A DNA stretch of 64,000 nucleotides from the NCBI RefSeq assembly GCF_012933545.1, contig NZ_JAADJU010000001.1:744001-808000 (forward strand), read 5' to 3'. Position 1 is the first letter of the stretch. Every line of letters starts with the position of its first letter. This DNA comes from Rouxiella aceris. GTDB taxonomy: Bacteria > Pseudomonadota > Gammaproteobacteria > Enterobacterales > Enterobacteriaceae. Both the position numbers and the translations under genes were made by a program. A model generated the notes under the pieces. The model was not told the origin of the DNA. It saw only the letters and a list, made by a program, of their open reading frames with translations, and ran no database searches. Below, in pieces: positions 48,141-57,208 of the stretch.

Positions 48141-51100
48141 TTACAAGGCTCTTAACAGGCGGTTAAGCAGCGGTCCCAGTACGGTGAAAGACGCCGGGGA
48201 AACGATATCGACATGGGCGCAATCGAGCTCATAAACCCGCAGGCTATCAACGTACTGTGACCAGGTTGCCTGTACGTCCATATCCTGTTGCAAGGTTTTA
48301 CGTGCCACAAACAGCGTCGCTTCGCCACCAAAGCGCGCGGTGCGGGTAGCCGACAACAGACGTACCGAATCGGCATAGTTAGCCTCGATTTTATCGAACA
48401 TCCCTGGTTTTTCACCGCCCGCCGTCGGATCCAGCGCCTCTTGCGAGACGGCGATAAACTGCTGTCTTTCCCGCTGGATCTCTTGCAAAACGTTGTCATC
48501 GAGCATCACATCCCAGTTTTGCGTTTCCGGCGGATAAGTGTCGAGCAAACCCAGGAACGCCACTTTCTCGCCCCGAGCCTGTAGCCGTGCGGCGATCCCT
48601 TGCGCCAGCGTCCCTCCCAGCGAGTAGCCGATAAAATGATAAGGGCCATGAGGCTGAACGCTCAGGACCGTGTGCAGATGGGCTTCGCACACTTGCTCCA
48701 TATCCTGGCTGCTGGCTAAGGGTCCGTCAGGATGCGGTGACTGAATACCGACCAGCGACCAATGCTGGTCGAGATAACGTGGCAGCACGCTAAACTGCCA
48801 GGCAAAACCGGAGGCCGGATGCAGACAAAACAGTGTTGGCCCGTTAGCGCTGCGCAGCGGCAGCAGCGCCTCGAAACCACAGTTATCGATTTCGCTCTGG
48901 CTTTGCTGCTGGCCAAGTAATATCGCCAGTTGCTCAATTTTCGAGGCGACCATAATCTGCCCGACGCTAACCGGTCGACCCAGCTCACGTCGCAGTTGCG
49001 CCGCCAGACGCATCGCCAACAGCGAATGGCCGCCCAGGGCAAAGAAATCGTCATCGGCAAACACCTGCTCGCGACCGAGCAACGCGGCGACCAGGTTGGC
49101 GATCTGTGTTTCAAGCCCGGGCTGCGGCTGACGCCCGGCGCTTGCTTGCACCGCCTGCGGCGACGGCAAGGCTTTACGATCCAGTTTACCGTTGGCACTC
49201 AGCGGCAGCGCGGGCAGTTCCACCAGCGCTACCGGCAGCATATGCGGCGGCAAGCGTTCGGCCAGAACAGCGAGCAATGCAGCAACATCCAACTGCACAT
49301 CAGGTTGCGCCACCAGATAGCCCACCAGCTGACGGGCATCACCGAGCAGCGCATCCTGTGCGCTGTTGCCCAGCGTCAGGGCATGGGTTACCGCCTGGGC
49401 AACGCCGGGCAGTGACAACAATGCATGGTCGATATCGCTAAGCTCAATGCGCTGACCGCGGATTTTTAGCTGAAAATCACTGCGCCCGAGATAGTCCACC
49501 ACGCCGGATGGCAACCAGCGCGCCACGTCCCCGGTGCGGTACATCCTTCCGCCGTTGCCCTGAGGATCAGCCACAAAGCGGCTGGCAGTCAGATCCGGAC
49601 GCCCAAGATAACCGTGCGCCAGTTGCACCCCGGTCAGATAAAGATCGCCAGCGACGCCGGGCGGCACCGGTTGCAGTCGGGCATCGAGGATCCGCAGCCC
49701 GGTATTCCATACTGGTAAACCAATAGGCACATTGCTGCCAGTCACCGCGGCCAGCGCGTCCCCCCATGCCGGATGCCAACTGACATCTACTGCGGCTTCG
49801 GTGGGACCATAGAGATTATGCAGCGGTACGCCGGTGCGCCGTTGCCACAGGCGGCAAAGCTCGGCTGGCAGTGCCTCACCGCTGCAAAACACCTGGCGCA
49901 GTGTGGCACAGCGACTGACGGCCTGTGTCTCGTCCAGCGTGGCGACAAAGGCGGCCAGCATTGAGGGCACAAAGTGCAAAGTGGTCACCTGATAGTCGGC
50001 AATCAACTGCTGCAACAGCTCGGGATCGCGATGTGCCTCCGGTGGTGCCATCACCAGTCTGGCACCTACCATCAGCGGCCAGAAAAACTCCCATACCGAG
50101 ACGTCAAAACTGCTCGGCGTTTTTTGCAGCACCACATCGTCGGCACTGAGCGGATACTGATGTTGCATCCACAACAGGCGATTGACGATCGCCTGATGGC
50201 CGACCAGCACGCCTTTCGGTCTGCCGGTCGAGCCTGAGGTGAAGATCAGATAGGCCGCATGATGAGCAGAAGGCCCGGCAAACGCCTGCGGTAAATCTTC
50301 TCGCAGCGCCAGCAGTGCGTCGTACAGCATCACGTTGCCGCGATCGGCAAAGCGTGCCATCTGGCCAGGTTCGCTAATAATCAAACGCGGAGAGGCATCT
50401 TCCAGCATCATCGCCAGGCGTTCATCGGGGTAGCCGGTATCCAGCGGCAGATAGGCCGCACCCACTTCGACAATGGCCATCAACGCCAACGACAAATATA
50501 CCGAACGCGGCAGCGCGACGGCGACAATATCCCCCGGTTTGACCCCCTGCTCCACCAACCGTTGTGCCAACGCGATCACCTGCTCGCGGGTCTGCTGATA
50601 AGTCAGTTGATGCCGGTCATCGGCCAGTGCCGCCCGCGCGGGCGTACTTGCCGCCTGTTGAGCCAGCAGGCTGCTTAGCGTGTTATCGGCAACCGGGAAG
50701 CGGGTGTCATTGACGCGCGCCAGCAGGGCATGATCCTCCGCCAACAGCATATCGGCATCACCGGTTAATAATTGTGGATTAGCGGCAAACTGACTGAGCA
50801 ACAACGGCAAACGCTGCAGATGCGCACGCAGCGCGTCAGGCTGATAACGCTCGGCGTTGGCCAATAAATCCACCGTCAGTTGCCCGCCTTCATCAAGGTA
50901 GAGCGCAATCTCCAAATCTCTTACCGGCCCGGAAGCCAGTTCGTGGGTAACGCCCTGTATGCCGTTAAAATCGAGGCGAAAATCGAACATTTTAAAATTG
51001 AAAACCGTGCCATACAGCGGCTGGCTGTCACCAATATTGCCCAGATCGCGCGGGATCTGCTCGGCATCATAACGCTGATGGCGACGGGCGCTTTTCAGTT

Positions 51101-52088
51101 CACGGCTGATTTTTCCCGCCACTTCCACCAGCGTTTGCTGGGGCGCAACCTCAAAGGCCAAGGGTAATACGTTGATCACCGGACCGGTGGCACAGAGCGC
51201 CGCCGAACCCATCCGGCGCATAAAGATAAAACCGGCAGTAAAAGCGCTCTGTCCACTCAGTCGGGAGACCCATAGCGCCACCAGCGCCAGCGCCATATCC
51301 GCAGGCGTTAGCGTATTGGCCGGAACATCACTGAGCAATTGTGCAAACTGTTGGCTGTCACAGACCTGGGAGAGCCGGAAAATCTGCGTTGTCGGCGACT
51401 GTCCGGCCAGCGGCTGCGGGCTGATGCTGGCGGCAGGCGGCAATCGGGCAGCTTTCTCGCGCCAGAACTGCTGATCGCGCTGACAGGCCGAAGACAGCTG
51501 ATAGTTCTGATACTCCTCCACCACCTGGCGGAAAGGAACAAAGGGAGAAGGATCCGTCGTCTGCTGCAGACAAAGCGCAGAATAAATGGCGGCAATGCGG
51601 CGGGCAATGGCGGTAAAACTGAAAGCATCGACAATCAGATGATGATAACGCTGATACCAGAACCAGCGATCTTCCGCCACTCGGATCAGCATATGGCGAA
51701 ATAGCGGCACGCCCTGCGCAATGCGCAATGGCTGTTGCAGATCCTGATGCATCAGCGCCAACGCCGCCGCTGGATCGCTGGTGCGAAGATCGATCCATTC
51801 GATCGTCACTGGCGGCAGTGTCTCGTCGATCCATTGCACCGGGACACCATCACACTCATCAAAGCGCATATGCAGCGTATCGGCTTCCGACAGCCCTTGG
51901 CTTATCGCCTGTTGCATCCGGCCAATATCAAGAGAGCCGGTGAGTTCAATATAGTGGGCCACCGCATAGGCATTATCGTGGGGAGAGAGTTGGTCGGCAA
52001 CCCAGATCCCTGGCTGTGCGGCCACCAGCGGCATAACATTTTTGTCTGATAACTGTGGTTGAGCGACGCTTAATGTAAATTCTTGCAC
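48141..52088 (-). CDS. entF: Enterobactin synthase component F (NRPS) EntF
   Basis: Nonribosomal peptide synthetase joining three dihydroxybenzoyl-serines into cyclic enterobactin. 1315 residues from a GTG at 52088 sited six bases after AGGAGG; an ATG eight codons earlier has no ribosome site. Order: condensation domain with QRYHHLIVDAFS-type HHxxxD (about 130), serine-activating adenylation domain (LIFTSGSTGRPKGV near 620), carrier Ser1022 in GGHSLLAMRL, thioesterase Ser1156 in GYSLGG with a C-terminal His in CAHVDI. Downstream of fes and ybdZ. E. coli fepE is not found after it. Confidence 0.96.
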   Translation of the reverse strand: MQEFTLSVAQPQLSDKNVMPLVAAQPGIWVADQLSPHDNAYAVAHYIELTGSLDIGRMQQAISQGLSEADTLHMRFDECDGVPVQWIDETLPPVTIEWIDLRTSDPAAALALMHQDLQQPLRIAQGVPLFRHMLIRVAEDRWFWYQRYHHLIVDAFSFTAIARRIAAIYSALCLQQTTDPSPFVPFRQVVEEYQNYQLSSACQRDQQFWREKAARLPPAASISPQPLAGQSPTTQIFRLSQVCDSQQFAQLLSDVPANTLTPADMALALVALWVSRLSGQSAFTAGFIFMRRMGSAALCATGPVINVLPLAFEVAPQQTLVEVAGKISRELKSARRHQRYDAEQIPRDLGNIGDSQPLYGTVFNFKMFDFRLDFNGIQGVTHELASGPVRDLEIALYLDEGGQLTVDLLANAERYQPDALRAHLQRLPLLLSQFAANPQLLTGDADMLLAEDHALLARVNDTRFPVADNTLSSLLAQQAASTPARAALADDRHQLTYQQTREQVIALAQRLVEQGVKPGDIVAVALPRSVYLSLALMAIVEVGAAYLPLDTGYPDERLAMMLEDASPRLIISEPGQMARFADRGNVMLYDALLALREDLPQAFAGPSAHHAAYLIFTSGSTGRPKGVLVGHQAIVNRLLWMQHQYPLSADDVVLQKTPSSFDVSVWEFFWPLMVGARLVMAPPEAHRDPELLQQLIADYQVTTLHFVPSMLAAFVATLDETQAVSRCATLRQVFCSGEALPAELCRLWQRRTGVPLHNLYGPTEAAVDVSWHPAWGDALAAVTGSNVPIGLPVWNTGLRILDARLQPVPPGVAGDLYLTGVQLAHGYLGRPDLTASRFVADPQGNGGRMYRTGDVARWLPSGVVDYLGRSDFQLKIRGQRIELSDIDHALLSLPGVAQAVTHALTLGNSAQDALLGDARQLVGYLVAQPDVQLDVAALLAVLAERLPPHMLPVALVELPALPLSANGKLDRKALPSPQAVQASAGRQPQPGLETQIANLVAALLGREQVFADDDFFALGGHSLLAMRLAAQLRRELGRPVSVGQIMVASKIEQLAILLGQQQSQSEIDNCGFEALLPLRSANGPTLFCLHPASGFAWQFSVLPRYLDQHWSLVGIQSPHPDGPLASSQDMEQVCEAHLHTVLSVQPHGPYHFIGYSLGGTLAQGIAARLQARGEKVAFLGLLDTYPPETQNWDVMLDDNVLQEIQRERQQFIAVSQEALDPTAGGEKPGMFDKIEANYADSVRLLSATRTARFGGEATLFVARKTLQQDMDVQATWSQYVDSLRVYELDCAHVDIVSPASFTVLGPLLNRLLRAL

Positions 52089-52130
52089 CCTGTCCTCCTG
52101 GGATCCTGACATAGGTAAATGCTTGCTGGG

Positions 52131-52340
52131 CTAGGACGCGGTACGCAATGCGGCAGAGCGCATATCCAGCCAATGATGTTGCAGCCAGCCGAGACACTCG
52201 CCATGGGAAGTCGGGCCAAAAACTGCGCTCCAGCCGGGCGGGATGGGACTGAAATCGGGCCACAGGCTGTACTGTAATTCACGGTTAGCCAGTACCAGAC
52301 TGCGCTGCTCCGTATCGTCAAAGGGATTAAGCTTTTCCAT
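52131..52340 (-). CDS. ybdZ: MbtH-like protein YbdZ
   Basis: 69-residue MbtH-family partner that stimulates the EntF adenylation domain. Start at 52340 behind AGGAGCTGACC and inside the end of fes (14-base overlap). The family pattern NxExQxSLWP ... PPGW ... CLxWLxxHWxDMR is complete. Confidence 0.95.
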   Translation of the reverse strand: MEKLNPFDDTEQRSLVLANRELQYSLWPDFSPIPPGWSAVFGPTSHGECLGWLQHHWLDMRSAALRTAS

Positions 52341-53706
52341 GGTCAGCTCCTGTGGTGGGTGAAAGAAGATAAGTGCGCGGCCGATCGCCCCATAGCGTCT
52401 GCAGGCCGTCGAGTAATCCACCGCGCCAGCACAGCGCATCGTGTCCCCCTTCCACCAGACGATAGTGCAACTGATGACGCGTGGTCCCCAGCATCGCCAC
52501 CAAACGTTCGTTCACCTGATGGATCAGGCCTTCGTGTCTGCCTGCTTCCAAAAAGATTTTCAGCGCACTTTCTTCGCCAAGCCCCTGCCCTAGCTGTTTG
52601 AGCAACCAACAGGCATCGGCGGGTGTTTCACCGGCTTGCAACATATCCCGCCGCGGCCACCAAAAAGAGCCTGACTGCGCCAGAACACAGCCAAAGCGCG
52701 TCGGCCAGGTCAGCCCGGCATAGAGCGCAGAAAGTCCGCCAAAGCTCTGCCCGGCGACCACCGTTTGTTCGGCCGCGTCACTATGCGGGGCGAGGCGGCC
52801 AACTTCAGGCAACAGCTCCTGTTGTACCGCCAGCCAGAAATCAGGGTTACAGGTCAGTTCCTGGCTGCGCCGTTGGTTATCAATCACCTCTATCAGCACA
52901 TACACGGCCGCCGGTAATTTTCCCTGGGTAGTCTGCTGCATCAGCGGGTCCCATATCGGCATTTGCTGCGACCAGAACTGGCCGTCGAGCAAGATAGCCA
53001 GCGGGCGAGAAGCGGGGTTTTCCCCCTCGCCGGTGGTGTAGATCCAGACGTTACGTCGATTGCCCAGGCGAGGACTCTGCCATTGATAACACTGAATCAA
53101 CGCCGGTGGCGCAGGCATGCAGCGCCCGCTGGCGGTGGCAAACTGGTCAAAGTCCCGCCAGGCGGGCTGCGGCGGAGCATCGGGTAAATGGACGCCGGAT
53201 AAGGTATGTCCCTTGGCCCCTGGCCATGAACGCTGCGGATTGAGCAAGTCGTGCGTGGCGCTGGCAGAGACGCCACGCCACCAGTTGCGCAGTGCCAGCA
53301 TTTGCTGATAGTCATCGCCGGTCTTATCGGCCAATGGTCGATCTTCAACGCCGGGAACAAAGCAATAACTCCCGCGCCAGTCGGACTGAAGTTCGGTCTG
53401 CCAGAACCAGACATCGGTGCCGCTCAGCCGCTGCAAACTCTGCGGTGGCGTTGATTGATGATGGTCTGTCAGACAGTTGATGTTGATCCACACTCGCTGA
53501 TAAGCAGAAGTGAACTCACTGCCCTGCGGATCGCGCCAAAAGAAGGTGACGATGCAAAATCCCTGGGTAGAGGGCTCCACCAGGGGGGTTCCCTGACGGG
53601 CAATTTCCAGCCACCAACTGTTACTACCGACATGCTTGCTGGTTAGCTGCCTGTAGCTCGCAGACGCAGACGGCCTGTCTAAACACTGTGATTTCAAAAC
53701 ACTCAC
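52327..53706 (-). CDS. fes: Enterobactin esterase Fes
   Basis: Cytoplasmic esterase that hydrolyses ferric enterobactin to free the iron. Up to 459 residues, alpha/beta-hydrolase fold with nucleophile motif GQSFGGLSALY and histidine in VEGGHDALCWRGG. N-terminal Fes domain shows FFWRDPQGSE and SGTDVWFW. The start is uncertain: the GTG at 53706 has no clear ribosome site, and the true start could lie within the first 30 codons before GSNSWW, where the E. coli protein begins. Divergent from fepA with a Fur box between. Confidence 0.92.
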   Translation of the reverse strand: MSVLKSQCLDRPSASASYRQLTSKHVGSNSWWLEIARQGTPLVEPSTQGFCIVTFFWRDPQGSEFTSAYQRVWININCLTDHHQSTPPQSLQRLSGTDVWFWQTELQSDWRGSYCFVPGVEDRPLADKTGDDYQQMLALRNWWRGVSASATHDLLNPQRSWPGAKGHTLSGVHLPDAPPQPAWRDFDQFATASGRCMPAPPALIQCYQWQSPRLGNRRNVWIYTTGEGENPASRPLAILLDGQFWSQQMPIWDPLMQQTTQGKLPAAVYVLIEVIDNQRRSQELTCNPDFWLAVQQELLPEVGRLAPHSDAAEQTVVAGQSFGGLSALYAGLTWPTRFGCVLAQSGSFWWPRRDMLQAGETPADACWLLKQLGQGLGEESALKIFLEAGRHEGLIHQVNERLVAMLGTTRHQLHYRLVEGGHDALCWRGGLLDGLQTLWGDRPRTYLLSPTTGADHGKA

Positions 53707-53789
53707 TCATTGTATGGTTAATAAATATCAATATTAAGAAGCAGTTGCCTTCTGTTGCCTCATTAACCCCGCGCATAAGCGTAAGAAGA

Positions 53790-53816
53790 ATAGTATTGAT
53801 AATTATTTTCATTTGC
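53790..53816. promoter_or_regulatory. Fur box between fes and fepA
   Basis: ATTGATAATTATTTTCATTT resembles the Fur consensus and lies in the divergent fes / fepA gap, the expected place for iron control of both directions. Confidence 0.78.
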
Positions 53817-54034
53817 AATAGTGTGTTACAGCCCGGTGAGCGGGCCGGTTCAATTCCCTTTGGAAAAGCCGTTATTTATGTGCGGTCCTGAGGTTGTGGT
53901 TTAACCAATAACGGCTTGGCAGCAACAGGATTGAGCACTGACAACTTTTATTTCTTAGCCACACACAACAGGCCATCCAGCTGTTCAGCGTTGACTTATG
54001 CAGCACGAGGATGGAATTCAGGGTAGATACCATC

Positions 54035-56326
54035 ATGACTTACAGGATTTCTCGCTATTCTTTAGCCACACTTATTGGACTGGGACTGGGAACCACGGCG
54101 TTTACTATTCCGGTAAGGGCCGCAGAAAACGTCAGTACGGTGACCACTGACAGCGGCGCTGAGGCAAAACCAACGGCGTCCAAAGCAAAGGCCGACAACG
54201 GCGACACCATCGTGGTTACCGCCGCGCAGCAAAACCTGCAGGCACCCGGTGTCTCCACCATCACCGCCGATCAGATCAAGAAAAAACCCCCTGCCCGTGA
54301 TATCAATGAGCTGATCCGCACCATGCCTGGTGTCAACCTTACCGGCAACTCCACCAGCGGCCAGCGTGGTAATAACCGCCAGATCGATATCCGCGGTATG
54401 GGACCGGAAAATACTCTGATTCTAATCGACGGTCTGCCGGTCAGCAGCCGCAATTCAGTACGTCAGGGCTGGCGTGGTGAACGTGATACCCGCGGTGATA
54501 CCAGTTGGGTACCACCGGATATGATCGATCATATCGAAGTGATCCGTGGCCCTGCGGCCGCACGCTACGGCAATGGTGCCGCCGGTGGCGTGGTCAATAT
54601 CATTACCAAGAAAGACAGCAAAGACTGGCACGGTTCGTGGAATACCTACTTCAACGCACCGCAACATAAAGAAGAAGGCTCGACCAAACGTACCGACTTC
54701 AGTTTGTCTGGCCCCCTCAGCGACCAGTTCAGCTTCCGCCTGTTTGGTGGCTACAGCAAAACCAAGGCCGATGCGCAGAATATCAATGACGGTCATCAGT
54801 CAGAACGTACCGGCACCTACGCCGATACCATACCTGCCGGCCGTGAAGGGGTGATCGATAAAAATATCGATGCCATGCTGCACTGGGATTTTGCCCCCAT
54901 GCAGTCGCTGGAATTTGAAGTATCAAGTGGTCGTCAGGGTAATCTGTACGCCGGTGATACGCAGAACACCAACACCAGTGCGCTGGTGCAAAGCATGTAT
55001 GGCAAAGAGACCAACCGTATCTATCGCCAGACCTATGCCTTGACCTATCGCGGAGCCTGGGAAAATGGCGTCAGCACCACCAACTATGTGCAATATGAGA
55101 AAACGAAAAACTCACGCATGGATGAGGGGCTGGCAGGCGGTACCGAAGGGATTTTCTCCGACAGTAACTTTAATACCATCTACCTGGGCAATGTGCTGGC
55201 CCACAGCGAAGTCAGTATTCCGTTCGATCTTGGCGTAACGCAAACCGCGACCCTCGGCACCGAATGGAATCAGCAGAAGATGAAGGATCCCTCTTCCAAT
55301 ACCCAGAGTATGCTCGGTGGCGCTATTGCCGGCGTTGACAGCAGCAATCGCAGCCCCTACTCCTCGGCACAAATTTTCTCGCTGTTTGCCGAAGACAATA
55401 TCGAGCTGACCGACAGCACCATGCTGGTACCCGGCCTGCGTTTTGATCATCACTCGATTGTCGGTGATAACTGGAGTCCATCCCTTAATCTGTCGCAAGA
55501 GCTGGGCAGTGACTTTACCTTGAAAATGGGGATTGCCCGCGCCTATAAGGCCCCAAGCCTGTACCAGACCAACCCGAACTACGTTCTTTATAGTAAGGGG
55601 CAAGGTTGTGCCGCCAGCAGCGGCGGATGCTATCTGGTGGGTAACCGCGACCTCGAGGCCGAAACCAGCATCAATAAAGAAATTGGCCTGGAATTCCATC
55701 GCAGCGGTTATCAGGCGGGTGTAACCTATTTCCGCAACGATTATCGTAATAAAATCGAAGCCGGTTATTTGCCAACAGGTACTTCAACCAACGGCAGTTC
55801 CGATGTTTATCTCTGGCAAAATGTGCCGAAAGCCGTAGTACAGGGCCTGGAAGGCACCTTGAATATTCCGGTAAGCAGCACTATTTCCTGGAATAACAAC
55901 GGTACCTATATGATTGAAAGTAAAAACAAGGAGACCGGCGACTACCTGTCGATCATTCCTAAATTTACTATCAACTCCACTCTGAGCTGGCAGGCGACCG
56001 AAGATCTCTCCCTGCAAACCAGCATGACCTGGTATGGCCGTCAAAAGCCAAAAAAATACAACTACAAGGGTGAAGCAGTAACCGGCAGCGAGAAAAATGA
56101 GGTCAGCCCCTATGCGGTATTTGGTTTAAGCGGCACCTACACCGTCTCCAAGTATGTCAGCGTCACCACCGGGATTGATAATCTGTTCGACAAACGCGAG
56201 TTCCGCGCCGGTAATGCGCAAACCGTGGGCAACGCCACCACTAATGCCTATATGTATGGGGCCGGTGCTGCTACCTACAACGAACCGGGAAGAACCTTCT
56301 ATATGAGTGTAAATACTCACTTCTAA
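54035..56326 (+). CDS. fepA: Ferric enterobactin outer membrane receptor FepA
   Basis: TonB-dependent receptor. 763 residues from the ATG at 54035; an ATG at 54011 is possible but spoils the signal peptide (cleavage after PVRA, about residue 28). TonB-box-like GDTIVVTAAQ follows, then the plug domain with MPGVNLTGNSTSGQRGNNRQ and IDIRGMGPENTLILIDG, and a 22-stranded barrel ending in aromatic Phe (YMSVNTHF). First gene of fepA-entD. Confidence 0.95.
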   Translation: MTYRISRYSLATLIGLGLGTTAFTIPVRAAENVSTVTTDSGAEAKPTASKAKADNGDTIVVTAAQQNLQAPGVSTITADQIKKKPPARDINELIRTMPGVNLTGNSTSGQRGNNRQIDIRGMGPENTLILIDGLPVSSRNSVRQGWRGERDTRGDTSWVPPDMIDHIEVIRGPAAARYGNGAAGGVVNIITKKDSKDWHGSWNTYFNAPQHKEEGSTKRTDFSLSGPLSDQFSFRLFGGYSKTKADAQNINDGHQSERTGTYADTIPAGREGVIDKNIDAMLHWDFAPMQSLEFEVSSGRQGNLYAGDTQNTNTSALVQSMYGKETNRIYRQTYALTYRGAWENGVSTTNYVQYEKTKNSRMDEGLAGGTEGIFSDSNFNTIYLGNVLAHSEVSIPFDLGVTQTATLGTEWNQQKMKDPSSNTQSMLGGAIAGVDSSNRSPYSSAQIFSLFAEDNIELTDSTMLVPGLRFDHHSIVGDNWSPSLNLSQELGSDFTLKMGIARAYKAPSLYQTNPNYVLYSKGQGCAASSGGCYLVGNRDLEAETSINKEIGLEFHRSGYQAGVTYFRNDYRNKIEAGYLPTGTSTNGSSDVYLWQNVPKAVVQGLEGTLNIPVSSTISWNNNGTYMIESKNKETGDYLSIIPKFTINSTLSWQATEDLSLQTSMTWYGRQKPKKYNYKGEAVTGSEKNEVSPYAVFGLSGTYTVSKYVSVTTGIDNLFDKREFRAGNAQTVGNATTNAYMYGAGAATYNEPGRTFYMSVNTHF

Positions 56327-56339
56327 GTTCGTCACACGA

Positions 56340-56370
56340 CTGTCGGGCGCACCTTTGGCCCGACAGTTTT
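56340..56370 (+). terminator. Terminator hairpin between fepA and entD
   Basis: CTGTCGGGC / GCCCGACAG stem followed by four T. It lies between fepA and entD, so entD may depend on read-through or its own promoter. Confidence 0.85.
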
Positions 56371-56382
56371 AATAATCAGACG

Positions 56383-57081
56383 ATGCCAATGAATACGACC
56401 TTCTGCCAACTACAAATCCCCCTACCGGAAGGCATGCAACGCATCACGGTAGTACAATATGATATCAAGACGTTTCAGCCTGAAGATTTAATGATTTTAC
56501 CTCACCGTGCAGCCCTGCAACGCGCCGTACCGCTACGCTGTGCCGAACATCTGGCTGGGCGTTTGGCTGCCCGACAGGCCCTGCGGTTATTGGGGGTCGC
56601 CGCACCATTTCCCGCTATTGGTCATCACCGTCAGCCACTATGGCCAGCGGGCGTTATCGGTTCCATTAGCCATACCCGGCAATGGGCGCTGGCCGCGGTG
56701 GCTAAATCACCCGGCGGTATGGCCGGTTTAGGTATTGATCTTGAGCCACAGTTAAGCTCGCAACAAGCCCATGAGATTGCCGATACGGTGATGCAAGGCG
56801 AAGAGAAGGAAATGGCCAGCAACAGTGGTTTGCCGTTTGAACAGGCAGTGACGCTGGTTTTTTCGGCCAAAGAGAGTCTGTTTAAAGCGCTGTTTGCCCA
56901 TGTGGGCGATTGGTTTGATTTTTCTGCGGCGGTGATAACGGATATCTCGCTTAGCGATCAGCGTTTTACCCTCAGACTGGCGCAGGATTTAACACCCAAA
57001 TTGCCTGCAGGTATGGCCTTTAGCGGCCAATGGCGCGATTTTCATGGCGATATGATGACGTTGCTGCGCTTTGCGCTCTGA
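56383..57081 (+). CDS. entD: Enterobactin phosphopantetheinyl transferase EntD
   Basis: Sfp-type transferase that arms the carrier domains of EntB and EntF. 232 residues. Motifs GSISHTRQWALAAV (about 93-106), GIDLEPQ with metal-binding Asp/Glu, and FSAKESLFKALF are all intact. ATG at 56383 or 56389; both plausible. Follows fepA, as in E. coli. Confidence 0.95.
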   Translation: MPMNTTFCQLQIPLPEGMQRITVVQYDIKTFQPEDLMILPHRAALQRAVPLRCAEHLAGRLAARQALRLLGVAAPFPAIGHHRQPLWPAGVIGSISHTRQWALAAVAKSPGGMAGLGIDLEPQLSSQQAHEIADTVMQGEEKEMASNSGLPFEQAVTLVFSAKESLFKALFAHVGDWFDFSAAVITDISLSDQRFTLRLAQDLTPKLPAGMAFSGQWRDFHGDMMTLLRFAL

Positions 57082-57208
57082 CCAGCAGGTTGCCCGCTTT
57101 AGGCCAGAGCCTGAATGCCCGTATTGATTGCAACGCGGCGCAAACGACAAATCCTGTCAGGATCTGCGCTGGCGCCGAGTTCAGCGGCTATTGCCAATTC
57201 TGTTAGGG